Shown piece after piece: positions 15,929 through 23,327 of a stretch of 28,561 nucleotides of DNA. Made by a program: the position numbers and the translations under genes. A model generated the notes under the pieces. The model worked only from the letters and a program-made list of their open reading frames with translations, was not told where the DNA came from and ran no database searches. Source of the stretch: CAZKWY01 sp964556655 (GTDB lineage: Bacteria > Patescibacteriota > Minisyncoccia > Portnoybacterales > UBA2143); assembly GCA_964556655.1 (NCBI GenBank), contig CAZKWY010000009.1:1-28561 (forward strand), written 5' to 3'. Position 1 is the first letter of the stretch. Each line of letters begins with the position of its first letter.

Positions 15929-15982
15929 GACAGTCCTTTAAAGGACTGTCTTTTTAGGACTGTCCTTTTTTGACAGTCCTTT
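15898..15982. repeat. AAGGACTGTCC repeat cluster downstream of recG (6 half-sites)
   Basis: Half-sites at 15898-15907, 15914-15924, 15929-15939, 15940-15950, 15956-15966 and 15972-15982 alternate in orientation. 15929-15950 is a perfect 22-bp palindrome. TTTTTTGACAGTCC occurs twice here, as in the upstream cluster. The last residues and the stop codon of the glycosyltransferase gene lie in the cluster. Confidence 0.85.
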
Positions 15983-17506
15983 GGGAGTAACCCAAAAACC
16001 CATATATTTACCAAGCATAAGACGAGTTTGAGCTTCCAGGCCAGGAATAGCGCCAAAAATGACAATAGTCAAAGGCACCAAAATCCATTGCAAAACAATG
16101 CCCAGACATTTTAGCCAGCTATATCCTGAAGGCCTTTTAGGCAAAAGAAGAGTGCTGTAGATAGCTGAACCAACTAATCCGATCATTGCTATAGTCATAA
16201 GAGTACGCGTAATCCTAGGAAGATTATAAGAGAGAATTGTCACATTAAAATCTGCTCCGCCCAAAAAAAGAGGGAGCCAGCCAAGCATGAAGATAAGCAG
16301 AGCATTAGTCGCCCAAGACCAAAATCCTTCCAGCTGCACCCATGTCCAATGCCATTTCTTGCGCCAAGAGATCTTCTTGTTTTTGTAAAAACCGAATAAA
16401 AGATAGGGGATATTCTCTACTCCCCACCCCCAACGCCTCTGCTGTTTGTAAATATTGGCCGCTGTCTTTAAAAAACTGGAAGAAATATTAGCGTCCATAG
16501 AAACAGGATAATAAAGAGGCACTACTTGATAACGACCGTTATAATACAAAAAATTCTGCCAAAAAATCCGCGAATCTTCAGAGACAACATTAGTAGGCCA
16601 AAAATCAACTTCAGCTAATGACTGGAAACTTAAAGATTGGGAAGAAAAAGTGGACAACCGTTCCGGACGCTCCTGCTGCATCATCTGCCAAAAAGTGCCA
16701 GAAGTAGCCACCACTCGAGAAATTGCTGGCGCCTCCCAAATATTATTATTATAAATCGGCACAGGCTGATAACTAGTCCTAACCGGATCTTTTGAAGTTA
16801 GATAATAATAAGTCAGGCAAGAAAAATATTTAGGATAGACTTTAGTGTCAATATCAAAACAAGAAACGATAACATTTTGGTAGGGTATTTTCAGCGGATC
16901 AATAATTTCCTTTTTTGCCCGCCGAGCTGCCCAAGTTGCGTTAGATCCTTTAGCAGCCAGCTCACCGACAATGTCTTTAGGGTGAATTGCCAGCAAAAAT
17001 TTAAAAAATTTATCCTCGTATTCTTTTTTGATTTTTTCCCCTCTGCGCCGAGCATCTTCGCCGCCGCGCTCTTCTACAGCCAACGCAATAATCATCTTTT
17101 TGCTCGGGTATGAAGAAGCGACAACCGCTTCCAGGCAACTCCTAATAACTTCTTCTGATTCATTGTAAGTAGGCAGGACAATAAGATGATAAATACTTTT
17201 CCATCGCTTCAAAGATTTAACCTTCGCCAACCAATTAATAGTCATTTGCTGTTTCATCCTTTTATAGCTTGCTCTTAAGTAGAAAGACAAATAAATAGTT
17301 TTCAATAGCCAATAAACATCAAAAGAAATTATGAAAAAAGCAACATAGAAAGGAGAAAACCAAGAAAGAAAAACCACCCCCAAAAGAGTGGACCAAGCTA
17401 AAAAAGCAGGCAAAATTTCAAAAACCCGATAGATAAATCTTTCTTTCGGGCTTTTTAAATCAGATGCCTTGCCTACTTTGAGATAATATTTTTCTGAAAA
17501 AATCAT
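15938..17506 (-). CDS. Membrane glycosyltransferase, family GT2 (processive-synthase type)
   Basis: 522 residues from ATG 17506; ATG 17608 (556 residues) is possible, but 17506 follows a good promoter by eight bases. Two N-terminal helices (about 33-50, 54-74) precede a GT-A domain with IVLPTYNESEEV, a DxD-like site F-D218-I-D220, the base motif SED (E310-D311) and QQRRW (355-359). Four C-terminal helices lie at about 395-415, 435-455, 465-485. This set is typical of enzymes that polymerise or transfer sugars across the membrane; the substrate cannot be told. Residues about 510-522 (GLSKKDSPKKTVL) and the stop are encoded by the AAGGACTGTCC repeat, an acquired tail. Confidence 0.9.
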   Translation of the reverse strand: MIFSEKYYLKVGKASDLKSPKERFIYRVFEILPAFLAWSTLLGVVFLSWFSPFYVAFFIISFDVYWLLKTIYLSFYLRASYKRMKQQMTINWLAKVKSLKRWKSIYHLIVLPTYNESEEVIRSCLEAVVASSYPSKKMIIALAVEERGGEDARRRGEKIKKEYEDKFFKFLLAIHPKDIVGELAAKGSNATWAARRAKKEIIDPLKIPYQNVIVSCFDIDTKVYPKYFSCLTYYYLTSKDPVRTSYQPVPIYNNNIWEAPAISRVVATSGTFWQMMQQERPERLSTFSSQSLSFQSLAEVDFWPTNVVSEDSRIFWQNFLYYNGRYQVVPLYYPVSMDANISSSFLKTAANIYKQQRRWGWGVENIPYLLFGFYKNKKISWRKKWHWTWVQLEGFWSWATNALLIFMLGWLPLFLGGADFNVTILSYNLPRITRTLMTIAMIGLVGSAIYSTLLLPKRPSGYSWLKCLGIVLQWILVPLTIVIFGAIPGLEAQTRLMLGKYMGFWVTPKGLSKKDSPKKTVL

Positions 17507-17514
17507 CAATTTTG

Positions 17515-17543
17515 ATTGTAGCTTACTTGTCTTTTTGCCGCAA
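17515..17543 (-). promoter_or_regulatory. Glycosyltransferase promoter
   Basis: Minus strand: -35 TTGCGG (17543-17538), 17-bp spacer, -10 TACAAT (17520-17515). Only eight bases separate the -10 from the ATG at 17506, so the mRNA would be leaderless or nearly so. A second candidate further upstream uses TTGCAA. Confidence 0.5.
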
Positions 17544-17555
17544 GAGTTTTTCTTA

Positions 17556-17584
17556 TTGACATATTTTCTATAATCAGGTAAAAT
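17556..17584 (+). promoter_or_regulatory. Promoter of the secreted orphan gene
   Basis: -35 TTGACA (17556-17561, perfect), 17-bp spacer, -10 TAAAAT (17579-17584). The predicted start near 17591 gives a leader of about 54 nt with a canonical Shine-Dalgarno. It overlaps the divergent glycosyltransferase upstream region. Confidence 0.7.
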
Positions 17585-17644
17585 AATATTGAAGAAGTCC
17601 TTTTGCAACTAATAAAACTAGCTCCAAAAAAAAGGAGGTTTATT

Positions 17645-18070
17645 ATGAGGCTGGGGTTTTTGTTGCTATTAACGATGCTAACGGCGGGAGTAATTTACAA
17701 CAACCATTTGCCGATTGAAAATGGAATTGAAGCTGGAGAGGAGATATATCTTGCCCCCAAAAATTTTTTGTCGTGGGAGATCATAGGAAAGGAAGCTGTC
17801 ATCACTTCTATACCGACGCAAGGATATATCAGAATATACCAAAACCCAGAGAAGGCGGGAGCAAAGTTCGTTGTTGCCTTGTGGCTCAAGGAAGGGGAAG
17901 GAGAAGTATTGTCTTCCTATGCTTATTTCAACCGTCAGGGCGAAAAAGTCCTAATGAAATATAATAAAAAGGAAGCAGGATATTGTAAAGTTCCTGCCCT
18001 AAAAGAACGCCCTCCCCTCCCTCATCCTTCGCCATTGCCATGGGGAGAGAAAAGATTCTTCTTCATATAA
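17645..18070 (+). CDS. Small secreted or anchored protein of unknown function
   Basis: 141 residues. ATG 17645 is set by a perfect AAAGGAGGT six bases upstream; the frame extends to 17603 without a comparable site. Residues 1-18 form a signal or anchor (MRLGFLLLLTMLTAGVIY). The body (about 30-115) is a compact, likely beta-rich domain with IYLAPKNFLSWEIIGKEAV, GYIRIYQNPEKAG and FVVALWLKEGEGEV. The C-terminus is Pro-rich (RPPLPHPSPLPWGEKRF) and its DNA resembles a CCCTC..GGGGAGAG inverted motif, so the natural end may have been altered. I do not recognise the family. It is a single-gene unit with its own promoter and terminator. Confidence 0.75.
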   Translation: MRLGFLLLLTMLTAGVIYNNHLPIENGIEAGEEIYLAPKNFLSWEIIGKEAVITSIPTQGYIRIYQNPEKAGAKFVVALWLKEGEGEVLSSYAYFNRQGEKVLMKYNKKEAGYCKVPALKERPPLPHPSPLPWGEKRFFFI

Positions 18071-18073
18071 CAC

Positions 18074-18105
18074 AAAGGCAGACCCAAAAAAGGTCTGCCT
18101 TTATT
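18074..18105 (+). terminator. Bidirectional terminator between the secreted orphan and tRNA-Glu
   Basis: An 11-bp perfect stem (AAAGGCAGACC / GGTCTGCCTTT) with a seven-nt A-rich loop, followed by TTTATTATT on the plus strand. It ends the orphan transcript and lies just downstream of the convergent tRNA-Glu. Confidence 0.8.
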
Positions 18106-18111
18106 ATTTAG

Positions 18112-18183
18112 TAGCCCCACGGGGAGTCGAACCCCGGTTACCGGCTTGAAAAGCCGGCGTCCTAACCACTAGACGATGGGGCC
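18112..18183 (-). tRNA. tRNA-Glu (anticodon UUC)
   Basis: 72 nt on the minus strand. Acceptor GGCCCCA/TGGGGCT (G1-U72 wobble), discriminator A; D arm CGTCTAGTGGTTAGGACG; anticodon stem CCGGC/GCCGG with loop TTTTCAA; T arm CGGGG-TTCGACT-CCCCG. CCA is not encoded. Confidence 0.96.
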
Positions 18184-18207
18184 CTATTCGTCTAATAAAC
18201 AGGTTTT

Positions 18208-18236
18208 ATTTTATGCTAAAAATTGAAAAATATCAA
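18208..18236 (-). promoter_or_regulatory. tRNA-Glu promoter
   Basis: Minus strand: -35 TTGATA (18236-18231), 17-bp spacer, -10 TAAAAT (18213-18208), about 24 nt before the mature tRNA. Its -35 and spacer overlap the -35 and spacer of the divergent tsaD promoter. Confidence 0.65.
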
Positions 18237-18251
18237 GGATTGAGATATTAT
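18223..18251 (+). promoter_or_regulatory. tsaD promoter
   Basis: -35 TTGAAA (18223-18228), 17-bp spacer, -10 TATTAT (18246-18251). Seven bases separate it from the ATG at 18259, predicting a leaderless mRNA. The -10 lies inside a near-palindrome, TGAGATATTATCTCA. Confidence 0.65.
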
Positions 18252-18258
18252 CTCATCA

Positions 18259-19242
18259 ATGAATATTTTAGGGATTGAAACATCATGCGACGACACGGGG
18301 GTGGCTCTCTTGGAATGCCGCAAACAAAAATGCTGTATTCTTTCCAATGTTATCTCATCGCAGATAAAGATTCACGCCCCCTATGGAGGCGTAGTGCCTA
18401 ACCTCGCCTCTAGAGCTCATCTGGAAAATATTAAACCATGTCTGGAGAAAGCTCTTAAAGAAGCCCGTTATCCAAAAATTGATTTAATTGCCGTTACTAA
18501 GAAGCCGGGTCTTAGCCCTTGCCTTTTGGTCGGAATTAATTTTGCTAAAGCCTTGGCTTATGCCTGGCAAAAACCTTTAGCTGAAATCAACCACATCAAA
18601 GGCCATCTTTTCGCCAATTGGCTTTCTTTAAAAGAAAAATATCCTCTGCCAAAACTGCCGGCTCTCTGCCTAGTAGCCTCTGGAGGACATACTCAATTGA
18701 TCTTAATGAAAAGTTATCAAAAATATCAAATTCTGGGAGAAACTAGAGACGACGCGGCTGGCGAAGCTTTTGATAAAGCCGCTAAAATGCTTGGCCTTGG
18801 CTATCCGGGCGGTCCCCTTATTTCTGCCCGCGCGCGCCAAGGCGATGCTAGAAAAATTGACCTGCCTAGGCCGATGATTAAAGAGAATAATTTTGATTTT
18901 TCTTTTTCCGGGCTCAAAACAGCCGTCTTTTACAAGGTTAGAGAGAAAAAGAACCTATCTCAAAAATATATCAATGATATGAGCGCCGCTTTCCAGCAGG
19001 CAATTATTGATGTTTTAATAAGCAAAACTATCAAAGCGGGGAAAAAACATCTCCCTAAATCAATTATGCTTTCCGGAGGAGTTTCCGCCAATCAAGAGTT
19101 GCGCCAGCAAATGAGAAAAGCCGTTAAAGACAGCCTGCCTCAAGCCCGATTCTATCTTCCCCAAAAAGAGCTATGCACTGACAATGGAGCTATGATCGCT
19201 GCCGCGGCCTATTACCAAAAGAAAAAAGGAGCGCGCCTTTAG
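18259..19242 (+). CDS. tsaD: tRNA N6-threonylcarbamoyladenosine transferase TsaD
   Basis: 327 residues, slightly short but complete for the family. TsaD transfers threonylcarbamoyl to A37 of ANN-decoding tRNAs, with TsaB, TsaC and TsaE. The ASKHA nucleotide-binding fold shows GIETSCDDTGVAL at the start, YGGVVPNLASRAH, and the metal-binding HIKGH (H112, H116). VASGGHTQLI, DDAAGEAFDKAAKMLGLGYPGGP, FSFSGLKTA and MLSGGVSANQELR follow, with DNGAMIAAA at the end. No other tsa gene is in the window. Expression comes from its own promoter; there is no Shine-Dalgarno site. The terminator overlaps the stop codon. Confidence 0.97.
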   Translation: MNILGIETSCDDTGVALLECRKQKCCILSNVISSQIKIHAPYGGVVPNLASRAHLENIKPCLEKALKEARYPKIDLIAVTKKPGLSPCLLVGINFAKALAYAWQKPLAEINHIKGHLFANWLSLKEKYPLPKLPALCLVASGGHTQLILMKSYQKYQILGETRDDAAGEAFDKAAKMLGLGYPGGPLISARARQGDARKIDLPRPMIKENNFDFSFSGLKTAVFYKVREKKNLSQKYINDMSAAFQQAIIDVLISKTIKAGKKHLPKSIMLSGGVSANQELRQQMRKAVKDSLPQARFYLPQKELCTDNGAMIAAAAYYQKKKGARL

Positions 19243-19253
19243 CGGCTCCTTTT
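19224..19253 (+). terminator. tsaD terminator overlapping its stop codon
   Basis: AAAAGGAGC (19224-19232) pairs with GCTCCTTTT (19245-19253), nine bp, then a short T-rich tail. The TAG stop (19240-19242) is in the loop. Confidence 0.7.
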
Positions 19254-19266
19254 GTTGGGCGAAAAG

Positions 19267-19671
19267 CTATTCTATACTGTTAGCCCCCACTCCCAAATCT
19301 TCCTTTATTTCATCTTTCTCGTCGCCATGGATCTTTCTCATGGCTTCCAATAATACTTCCGGGTCCTCTCTCGCTAGATCGAAGAGGACCGCCTCCTCGC
19401 TCTTCACGCTCAGTTGAATCACGCTTTCTCCGCCAGTTAGAAGAAAACAGTCTCCCCATGGCGCTTCCAGCGCCAAACATTCTTTGATTTCTTTGATCTC
19501 ATCAAGAGCTCCTTTAATAAAGAGCTCAGCGACTCTTTTCTCGTAAAAATAACTTTTAGCTGTTGCTTCCTTCGATTGACCCAGGCCTTGCGACCTTTCA
19601 TCAACCCAATAGAGCTTAACTGTCCTAAAGCCATCAAGGCTTCGACCTTCCCAATCCTCTCTTGACCACAT
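19267..19671 (-). CDS. Small acidic cytoplasmic protein of unknown function
   Basis: 134 residues from ATG 19671, which follows a good Shine-Dalgarno (AAAGGAG, six bases). The N-terminus is MWSREDWEGRSLDGFRTVKL, the middle FYEKRVAELFIKGALDEIKE, and a hydrophobic strand region (CFLLTGGESVIQLSV) precedes an acidic tail (KIHGDEKDEIKEDLG). No signal peptide, transmembrane helix or known catalytic motif is visible. By eye the codons are richer in third-position G/C than in the neighbours. It is convergent with tsaD and divergent from valS, a one-gene island. I do not recognise the family. Confidence 0.75.
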   Translation of the reverse strand: MWSREDWEGRSLDGFRTVKLYWVDERSQGLGQSKEATAKSYFYEKRVAELFIKGALDEIKEIKECLALEAPWGDCFLLTGGESVIQLSVKSEEAVLFDLAREDPEVLLEAMRKIHGDEKDEIKEDLGVGANSIE

Positions 19672-19695
19672 TTCTTTCTCCTTTCTAATCTAGCA

Positions 19696-19723
19696 TTGAA
19701 AAAAATTCTGGGATTGATATAAT
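19696..19723 (+). promoter_or_regulatory. valS promoter
   Basis: -35 TTGAAA (19696-19701), 16-bp spacer, -10 TATAAT (19718-19723). The predicted start near 19730 gives a leader of about 38 nt without a Shine-Dalgarno. Confidence 0.65.
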
Positions 19724-19767
19724 GAACTAAACTAAATCTTTTCTTATTAAATCACTTAAAAAATATT

Positions 19768-21840
19768 ATGTCAATAGAGATAGGAAAATCTTACCAGCCG
19801 GAAAAAAACGAAAAAAAGATCTACCAGCTTTGGGAAAAATCGGGATTTTTTAATCCAGACAAACTGCCTGTCAAGAAAACAGCTAAAAAATATGCTATCA
19901 CCATCCCCCCTCCTAATATTACTGGCCGTCTCCATATGGGGCATGCCCTCAATGCCTTTATCCAAGACATCCTTATCCGCTGGAAAAGAATGCAGGGATA
20001 CCACGTTCTTTGGGTGCCAGGCACTGATCACGCCGGCATAGCTACCCAGAATATAGTGGAAAAAGAACTTAAAAAAGAGGGGCTGACCCGGTATGATCTA
20101 GGCCGAGAACAATTCATTAAAAGGGTTTGGCAATGGAAAAAAGAATATGGCTATTTTATTCTTGACCAGCTTAAACAACTCGGCTGTTCTTGCGATTGGT
20201 CGCGCGCCGCTTTTACGATGGACCCCTCCTATCAAAAAGCAGTAGAAGAAACTTTCCTTTATTACCACAAAAAAGGATGGATCTATCAAGGAGAACGAGT
20301 AATCAATTGGTGTCCGCGATGCCAAACCAGCCTATCAGATCTAGAGCTTGAATATAAAGAGAAAAAGGGATTCCTTTGGCACATTAAATACCCCATTAAA
20401 AACTCTAGGAAATATCTCGTTGTAGCCACTACTCGCCCCGAAACCATGCTAGGCGACACTGCCGTAGCAGTTAATCCTAAAGACAAAAGATACAGGTCTT
20501 TTGTCGGCAAAAAAATAATCCTCCCTCTGGCAGAACGAGAAATTCCCATTGTCGCCGATCAAGCAGTAGAAATCAATTTTGGCAGCGGCGCTGTTAAGGT
20601 TACGCCCGCCCATTCTATGGTTGATGCGGAAATAGCGCAAAGACATAATCTGCCTTTCATCCAAGTCATCAGCGACAAAGCCAGCATGACTAAACAAGCC
20701 GGCCGTTTCGCCAGCCTCAATATTAAAGAGGCAAGAGAAAAAATCATTGAAGAGCTTAAAAAAGAAAACCTTCTAGAAAAGACTGAACCCTATAACTACC
20801 CCGTCCCTTACTGCGATCGCTGTGACAACCTGATAGAGCATCTTTTAAGCAAGCAATGGTTTTTAAAAATGGATCAGCTGGCGCAAAAAGCGATTAAAGC
20901 AGTTAAAAGCGGCCGTGTAAAATTCCACCCTAAACGCTGGGAAAAGGTTTATCTGGATTGGCTGGAGAATATCAAAGATTGGTGTATTTCTAGACAAATT
21001 TGGTGGGGACATAAAATCCCCATAGAAGGCGAAGAAGACGTTTTAGACACGTGGTTTTCCTCTGCCCTTTGGCCTTTTGCCACCCTGGGCTGGCCCGAAA
21101 AAAGCAAAGACTTTGAAAAATTTTATCCCACGGATGTTTTAAGCACTGCTCGCGATATTATCAACCTGTGGGTAGCGCGCATGGTTTTTTCCGGTCTGGA
21201 GCTAACCGAAAAACCGCCTTTTAAAGATGTTATTATTCACGCTACCATTTTAACCAAAGACGGGAAAAGAATGAGCAAATCTCTCGGCACTGGCATTGAT
21301 CCATTAGAATTAATTGATCGTTATGGATCAGACGCCGTTCGCTTCGGCATGATCTACCAAGCCCTTAGCAATCAAGACATCCATTTTGTCGAAGACCATA
21401 TCCAAATGGGCAAAAAGTTCGCCAATAAGGTATGGAACGCCTCCCGTTTCGCTCTGCAAAAAATAGACAAGAAAACCGACCTTCCTTCTCTCAGGCAAGT
21501 CCAGGAAGCCACCTTTTCTAGAAAGATAACGGCAGCTGATAAAAAAATTATTAAGCAACTATCAGCAGCGATCAAAAAAGTTGACCAGGATCTTTCCCGC
21601 TATCGCTTTGGCCAAGCAGCGCACACTGCCCATAACTTTTTCTGGCGACACTTCTGCGACCAATACATTGAAGCCTCTAAAAAGCAAGAAGGAGAAGAAA
21701 GTAAGCAGGTGCTTGCCTGTGTTCTAACTAATTCGCTCAAAATGCTTCATCCTTTTATGCCTTTTGTCACTGAAGCCATTTACCAAAAACTGCCTTTTAA
21801 AAAGGAAATGTTTTTGATGGTTGAAAAATGGCCTAACTAA
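19768..21840 (+). CDS. valS: Valyl-tRNA synthetase, compact form
   Basis: 690 residues, against about 850-950 in typical bacteria. Class I signatures: GRLHMGH (H56-H59) and KRMSKS (500-505), with the CP1 editing domain starting TTRPETMLGDTAVAVNP near residue 222 and the tRNA segment DWCISRQIWWGHKIP ending near 417. After GHKIP the usual 40-45 residues, carrying a zinc or insertion segment in many homologues, are missing, so EEDVLDTWFSSALWPF follows at once. The protein also ends at EMFLMVEKWPN, without the C-terminal coiled-coil arm that binds tRNA-Val. All catalytic motifs are intact, so it is probably active and reduced rather than broken. The next gene starts 26 nt later on the same strand. 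Confidence 0.96.
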   Translation: MSIEIGKSYQPEKNEKKIYQLWEKSGFFNPDKLPVKKTAKKYAITIPPPNITGRLHMGHALNAFIQDILIRWKRMQGYHVLWVPGTDHAGIATQNIVEKELKKEGLTRYDLGREQFIKRVWQWKKEYGYFILDQLKQLGCSCDWSRAAFTMDPSYQKAVEETFLYYHKKGWIYQGERVINWCPRCQTSLSDLELEYKEKKGFLWHIKYPIKNSRKYLVVATTRPETMLGDTAVAVNPKDKRYRSFVGKKIILPLAEREIPIVADQAVEINFGSGAVKVTPAHSMVDAEIAQRHNLPFIQVISDKASMTKQAGRFASLNIKEAREKIIEELKKENLLEKTEPYNYPVPYCDRCDNLIEHLLSKQWFLKMDQLAQKAIKAVKSGRVKFHPKRWEKVYLDWLENIKDWCISRQIWWGHKIPIEGEEDVLDTWFSSALWPFATLGWPEKSKDFEKFYPTDVLSTARDIINLWVARMVFSGLELTEKPPFKDVIIHATILTKDGKRMSKSLGTGIDPLELIDRYGSDAVRFGMIYQALSNQDIHFVEDHIQMGKKFANKVWNASRFALQKIDKKTDLPSLRQVQEATFSRKITAADKKIIKQLSAAIKKVDQDLSRYRFGQAAHTAHNFFWRHFCDQYIEASKKQEGEESKQVLACVLTNSLKMLHPFMPFVTEAIYQKLPFKKEMFLMVEKWPN

Positions 21841-21866
21841 AACTCTACCTTCAAGCTGATGCACTG

Positions 21867-22622
21867 ATGCAATACTTTTTTTACATTATGCTCGGTCTTT
21901 TGCCCAGCCTTATCTGGCTAGTTTTTTATTTAAGAAAAGACAAACATCCCGAGCCAAACAAAGCCATCATAAGAATTTTTCTTTGGGGTATGCTTTTAGC
22001 CCCTTTAGCCGTTTTTCTTGAAGTAATCTTTACTTGGTTGCTTGAGCCCCAAAGGGAAATATTGGATGTTTTGCTAAGCCCCGGGGAAAACGGCATCATT
22101 AGAACCATTATTGCCGCTACTCTCATTCCCGCCACAGTGGAAGAATATCTTAAATACGCTATTGTAAAAATAAAAATCCTCAAAAATTCAGTGTTTGACG
22201 AACCTACCGACGCTATGATATACTGCCTTATTGCCGGACTCGGATTTGCTGCGGTGGAAAACCTGCTTATTCTTTCTAAAATTTCTTTCCCAGACTTCAG
22301 CCAAGCATTAAGCACAATGATTCTTCGTTTTTTAGGAGCGACTCTGGTTCATGCTCTAGCTTCGGCAATTGTCGGTTACTGGCTAGCCCGAAGCATCCTT
22401 TACCCTCAAAAAAGAAAAGTCTTTGTCGCTTTGGGACTCGCTCTTGCCATTCTTTTCCATAGTTGCTATAATTACTTTGTCATTAATCTAGCCAGCCAGG
22501 CCGAAAATAGCTTCCTTTATTTCTCAATGACAGTTTTATTGATGGTAAGCGTTGCATTGCTCGTGTCAAAATACTTCAAAAAACTTAAAAAACAACAAGC
22601 AGTTTGCCTTGACTCTTCATAA
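21867..22622 (+). CDS. PrsW-family intramembrane protease-like protein
   Basis: 251 residues with about seven or eight transmembrane helices. The family motifs are present: LRKDKHPEPNKAIIRIFLWG near the start, the EExxK motif in PATVEEYLKYAIVK, DAMIYCLIAGLGFAAVENL, LVHALASAIVGYWLAR and FHSCYNYF. In Bacillus, PrsW cuts an anti-sigma factor at the first site; other family members have different or unknown targets, and no anti-sigma gene is visible here. It starts 26 nt after valS, probably in the same transcript. The start ATG 21867 has no Shine-Dalgarno. Confidence 0.88.
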   Translation: MQYFFYIMLGLLPSLIWLVFYLRKDKHPEPNKAIIRIFLWGMLLAPLAVFLEVIFTWLLEPQREILDVLLSPGENGIIRTIIAATLIPATVEEYLKYAIVKIKILKNSVFDEPTDAMIYCLIAGLGFAAVENLLILSKISFPDFSQALSTMILRFLGATLVHALASAIVGYWLARSILYPQKRKVFVALGLALAILFHSCYNYFVINLASQAENSFLYFSMTVLLMVSVALLVSKYFKKLKKQQAVCLDSS

Positions 22623-22692
22623 TCCTCTATTTATGACTGCCTGTTTGCAAAATAAATCCAAGCAAAAGACAGCCATTATATAGAAAATTATC

Positions 22693-23247
22693 GTGAAAAA
22701 GAAATTATCTTTTTTTGAAAAATTAACCGGCTCTACTTGGTCCGACGAAAACGGAGACAAAAAAGAACTCCCTTCAGAAAAGAAAGGAGCTTCAACCAAG
22801 AAAATGAAAGTATCACAAAAAAAATCCCCCAAGACGAAAAGCCAAAATAAAAAAGTTTCTCATATTAAGACGATAGAAGAAGAGCCAGATAATTCAGAGA
22901 ACATGGTTTCCGAATCAGAAGGACAATTGACGATTGATGTTTATCAAACGTCCAATGAAATTGTTGTCAAATCAACCATTGCCGGCGTTAAGCCCAAGGA
23001 CATCGATATCAGCATGACCAATGACATGATTACTATTAAAGGGACGAGGGAAAAAGACGAGGAAGTAAAGGAAGAAGATTACTATTATCAAGAATGTTAT
23101 TGGGGCGCCTTTTCTCGCTCTGTTATTCTTCCTATTGATGTAGAAGTGGAAAAGGCAGAGGCCTCTATGAAAAACGGTATTTTAACTATCAGACTACCCA
23201 AAGCAGAAAAAGTAAAGACCAAGCGCATCGAAATTAAATCAGAATAA
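22693..23247 (+). CDS. Small heat-shock protein, Hsp20/alpha-crystallin family
   Basis: 184 residues from a GTG start. Residues 1-70 are a disordered lysine- and serine-rich extension (KKSPKTKSQNKKVSH), longer than in most Hsp20s. The alpha-crystallin domain begins near LTIDVYQTSNEIVVKSTIAG and contains DIDISMTNDMITIKGTRE and the hallmark ASMKNGILTIRLPKAE near the end. A C-terminal IxI/V-like motif (RIEIK) may aid oligomerisation. It should be a cytoplasmic ATP-independent holdase. A TATATA ten bases before the GTG is a possible -10; no CIRCE-like inverted repeat is visible. A strong terminator follows. Confidence 0.93.
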   Translation: MKKKLSFFEKLTGSTWSDENGDKKELPSEKKGASTKKMKVSQKKSPKTKSQNKKVSHIKTIEEEPDNSENMVSESEGQLTIDVYQTSNEIVVKSTIAGVKPKDIDISMTNDMITIKGTREKDEEVKEEDYYYQECYWGAFSRSVILPIDVEVEKAEASMKNGILTIRLPKAEKVKTKRIEIKSE

Positions 23248-23255
23248 CTTTTAAT

Positions 23256-23307
23256 AAAAGCAAAAAAAGAGCACCCATCCATTAGCGGGTGTTCTTTTTT
23301 TGCTTTT
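23256..23307 (+). terminator. Very long terminator after the Hsp20 gene
   Basis: Arms of 21 nt (23256-23276 and 23287-23307) pair with one G-U and no mismatch, around a ten-nt loop; seven U lie in the 3' arm. The A/U-rich base makes it symmetric, so it could act in both directions. Confidence 0.85.
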
Positions 23308-23308
23308 A

Positions 23309-23317
23309 TGTTAAGAT
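23309..23317 (+). promoter_or_regulatory. Putative extended -10 of the VanW gene
   Basis: TGT-TAAGAT at 23309-23317, starting two bases after the Hsp20 terminator stem. Ten bases separate it from ATG 23328, so the leader would be four nt or less. No -35 is recognisable. Confidence 0.4.
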
Positions 23318-23327
23318 AGAGAAAAAT

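Noticed and set aside
15898..15982. Considered as a CRISPR array
   Set aside because: The units are 10-11 nt, alternate in orientation and have short non-unique spacers; no cas gene is near.
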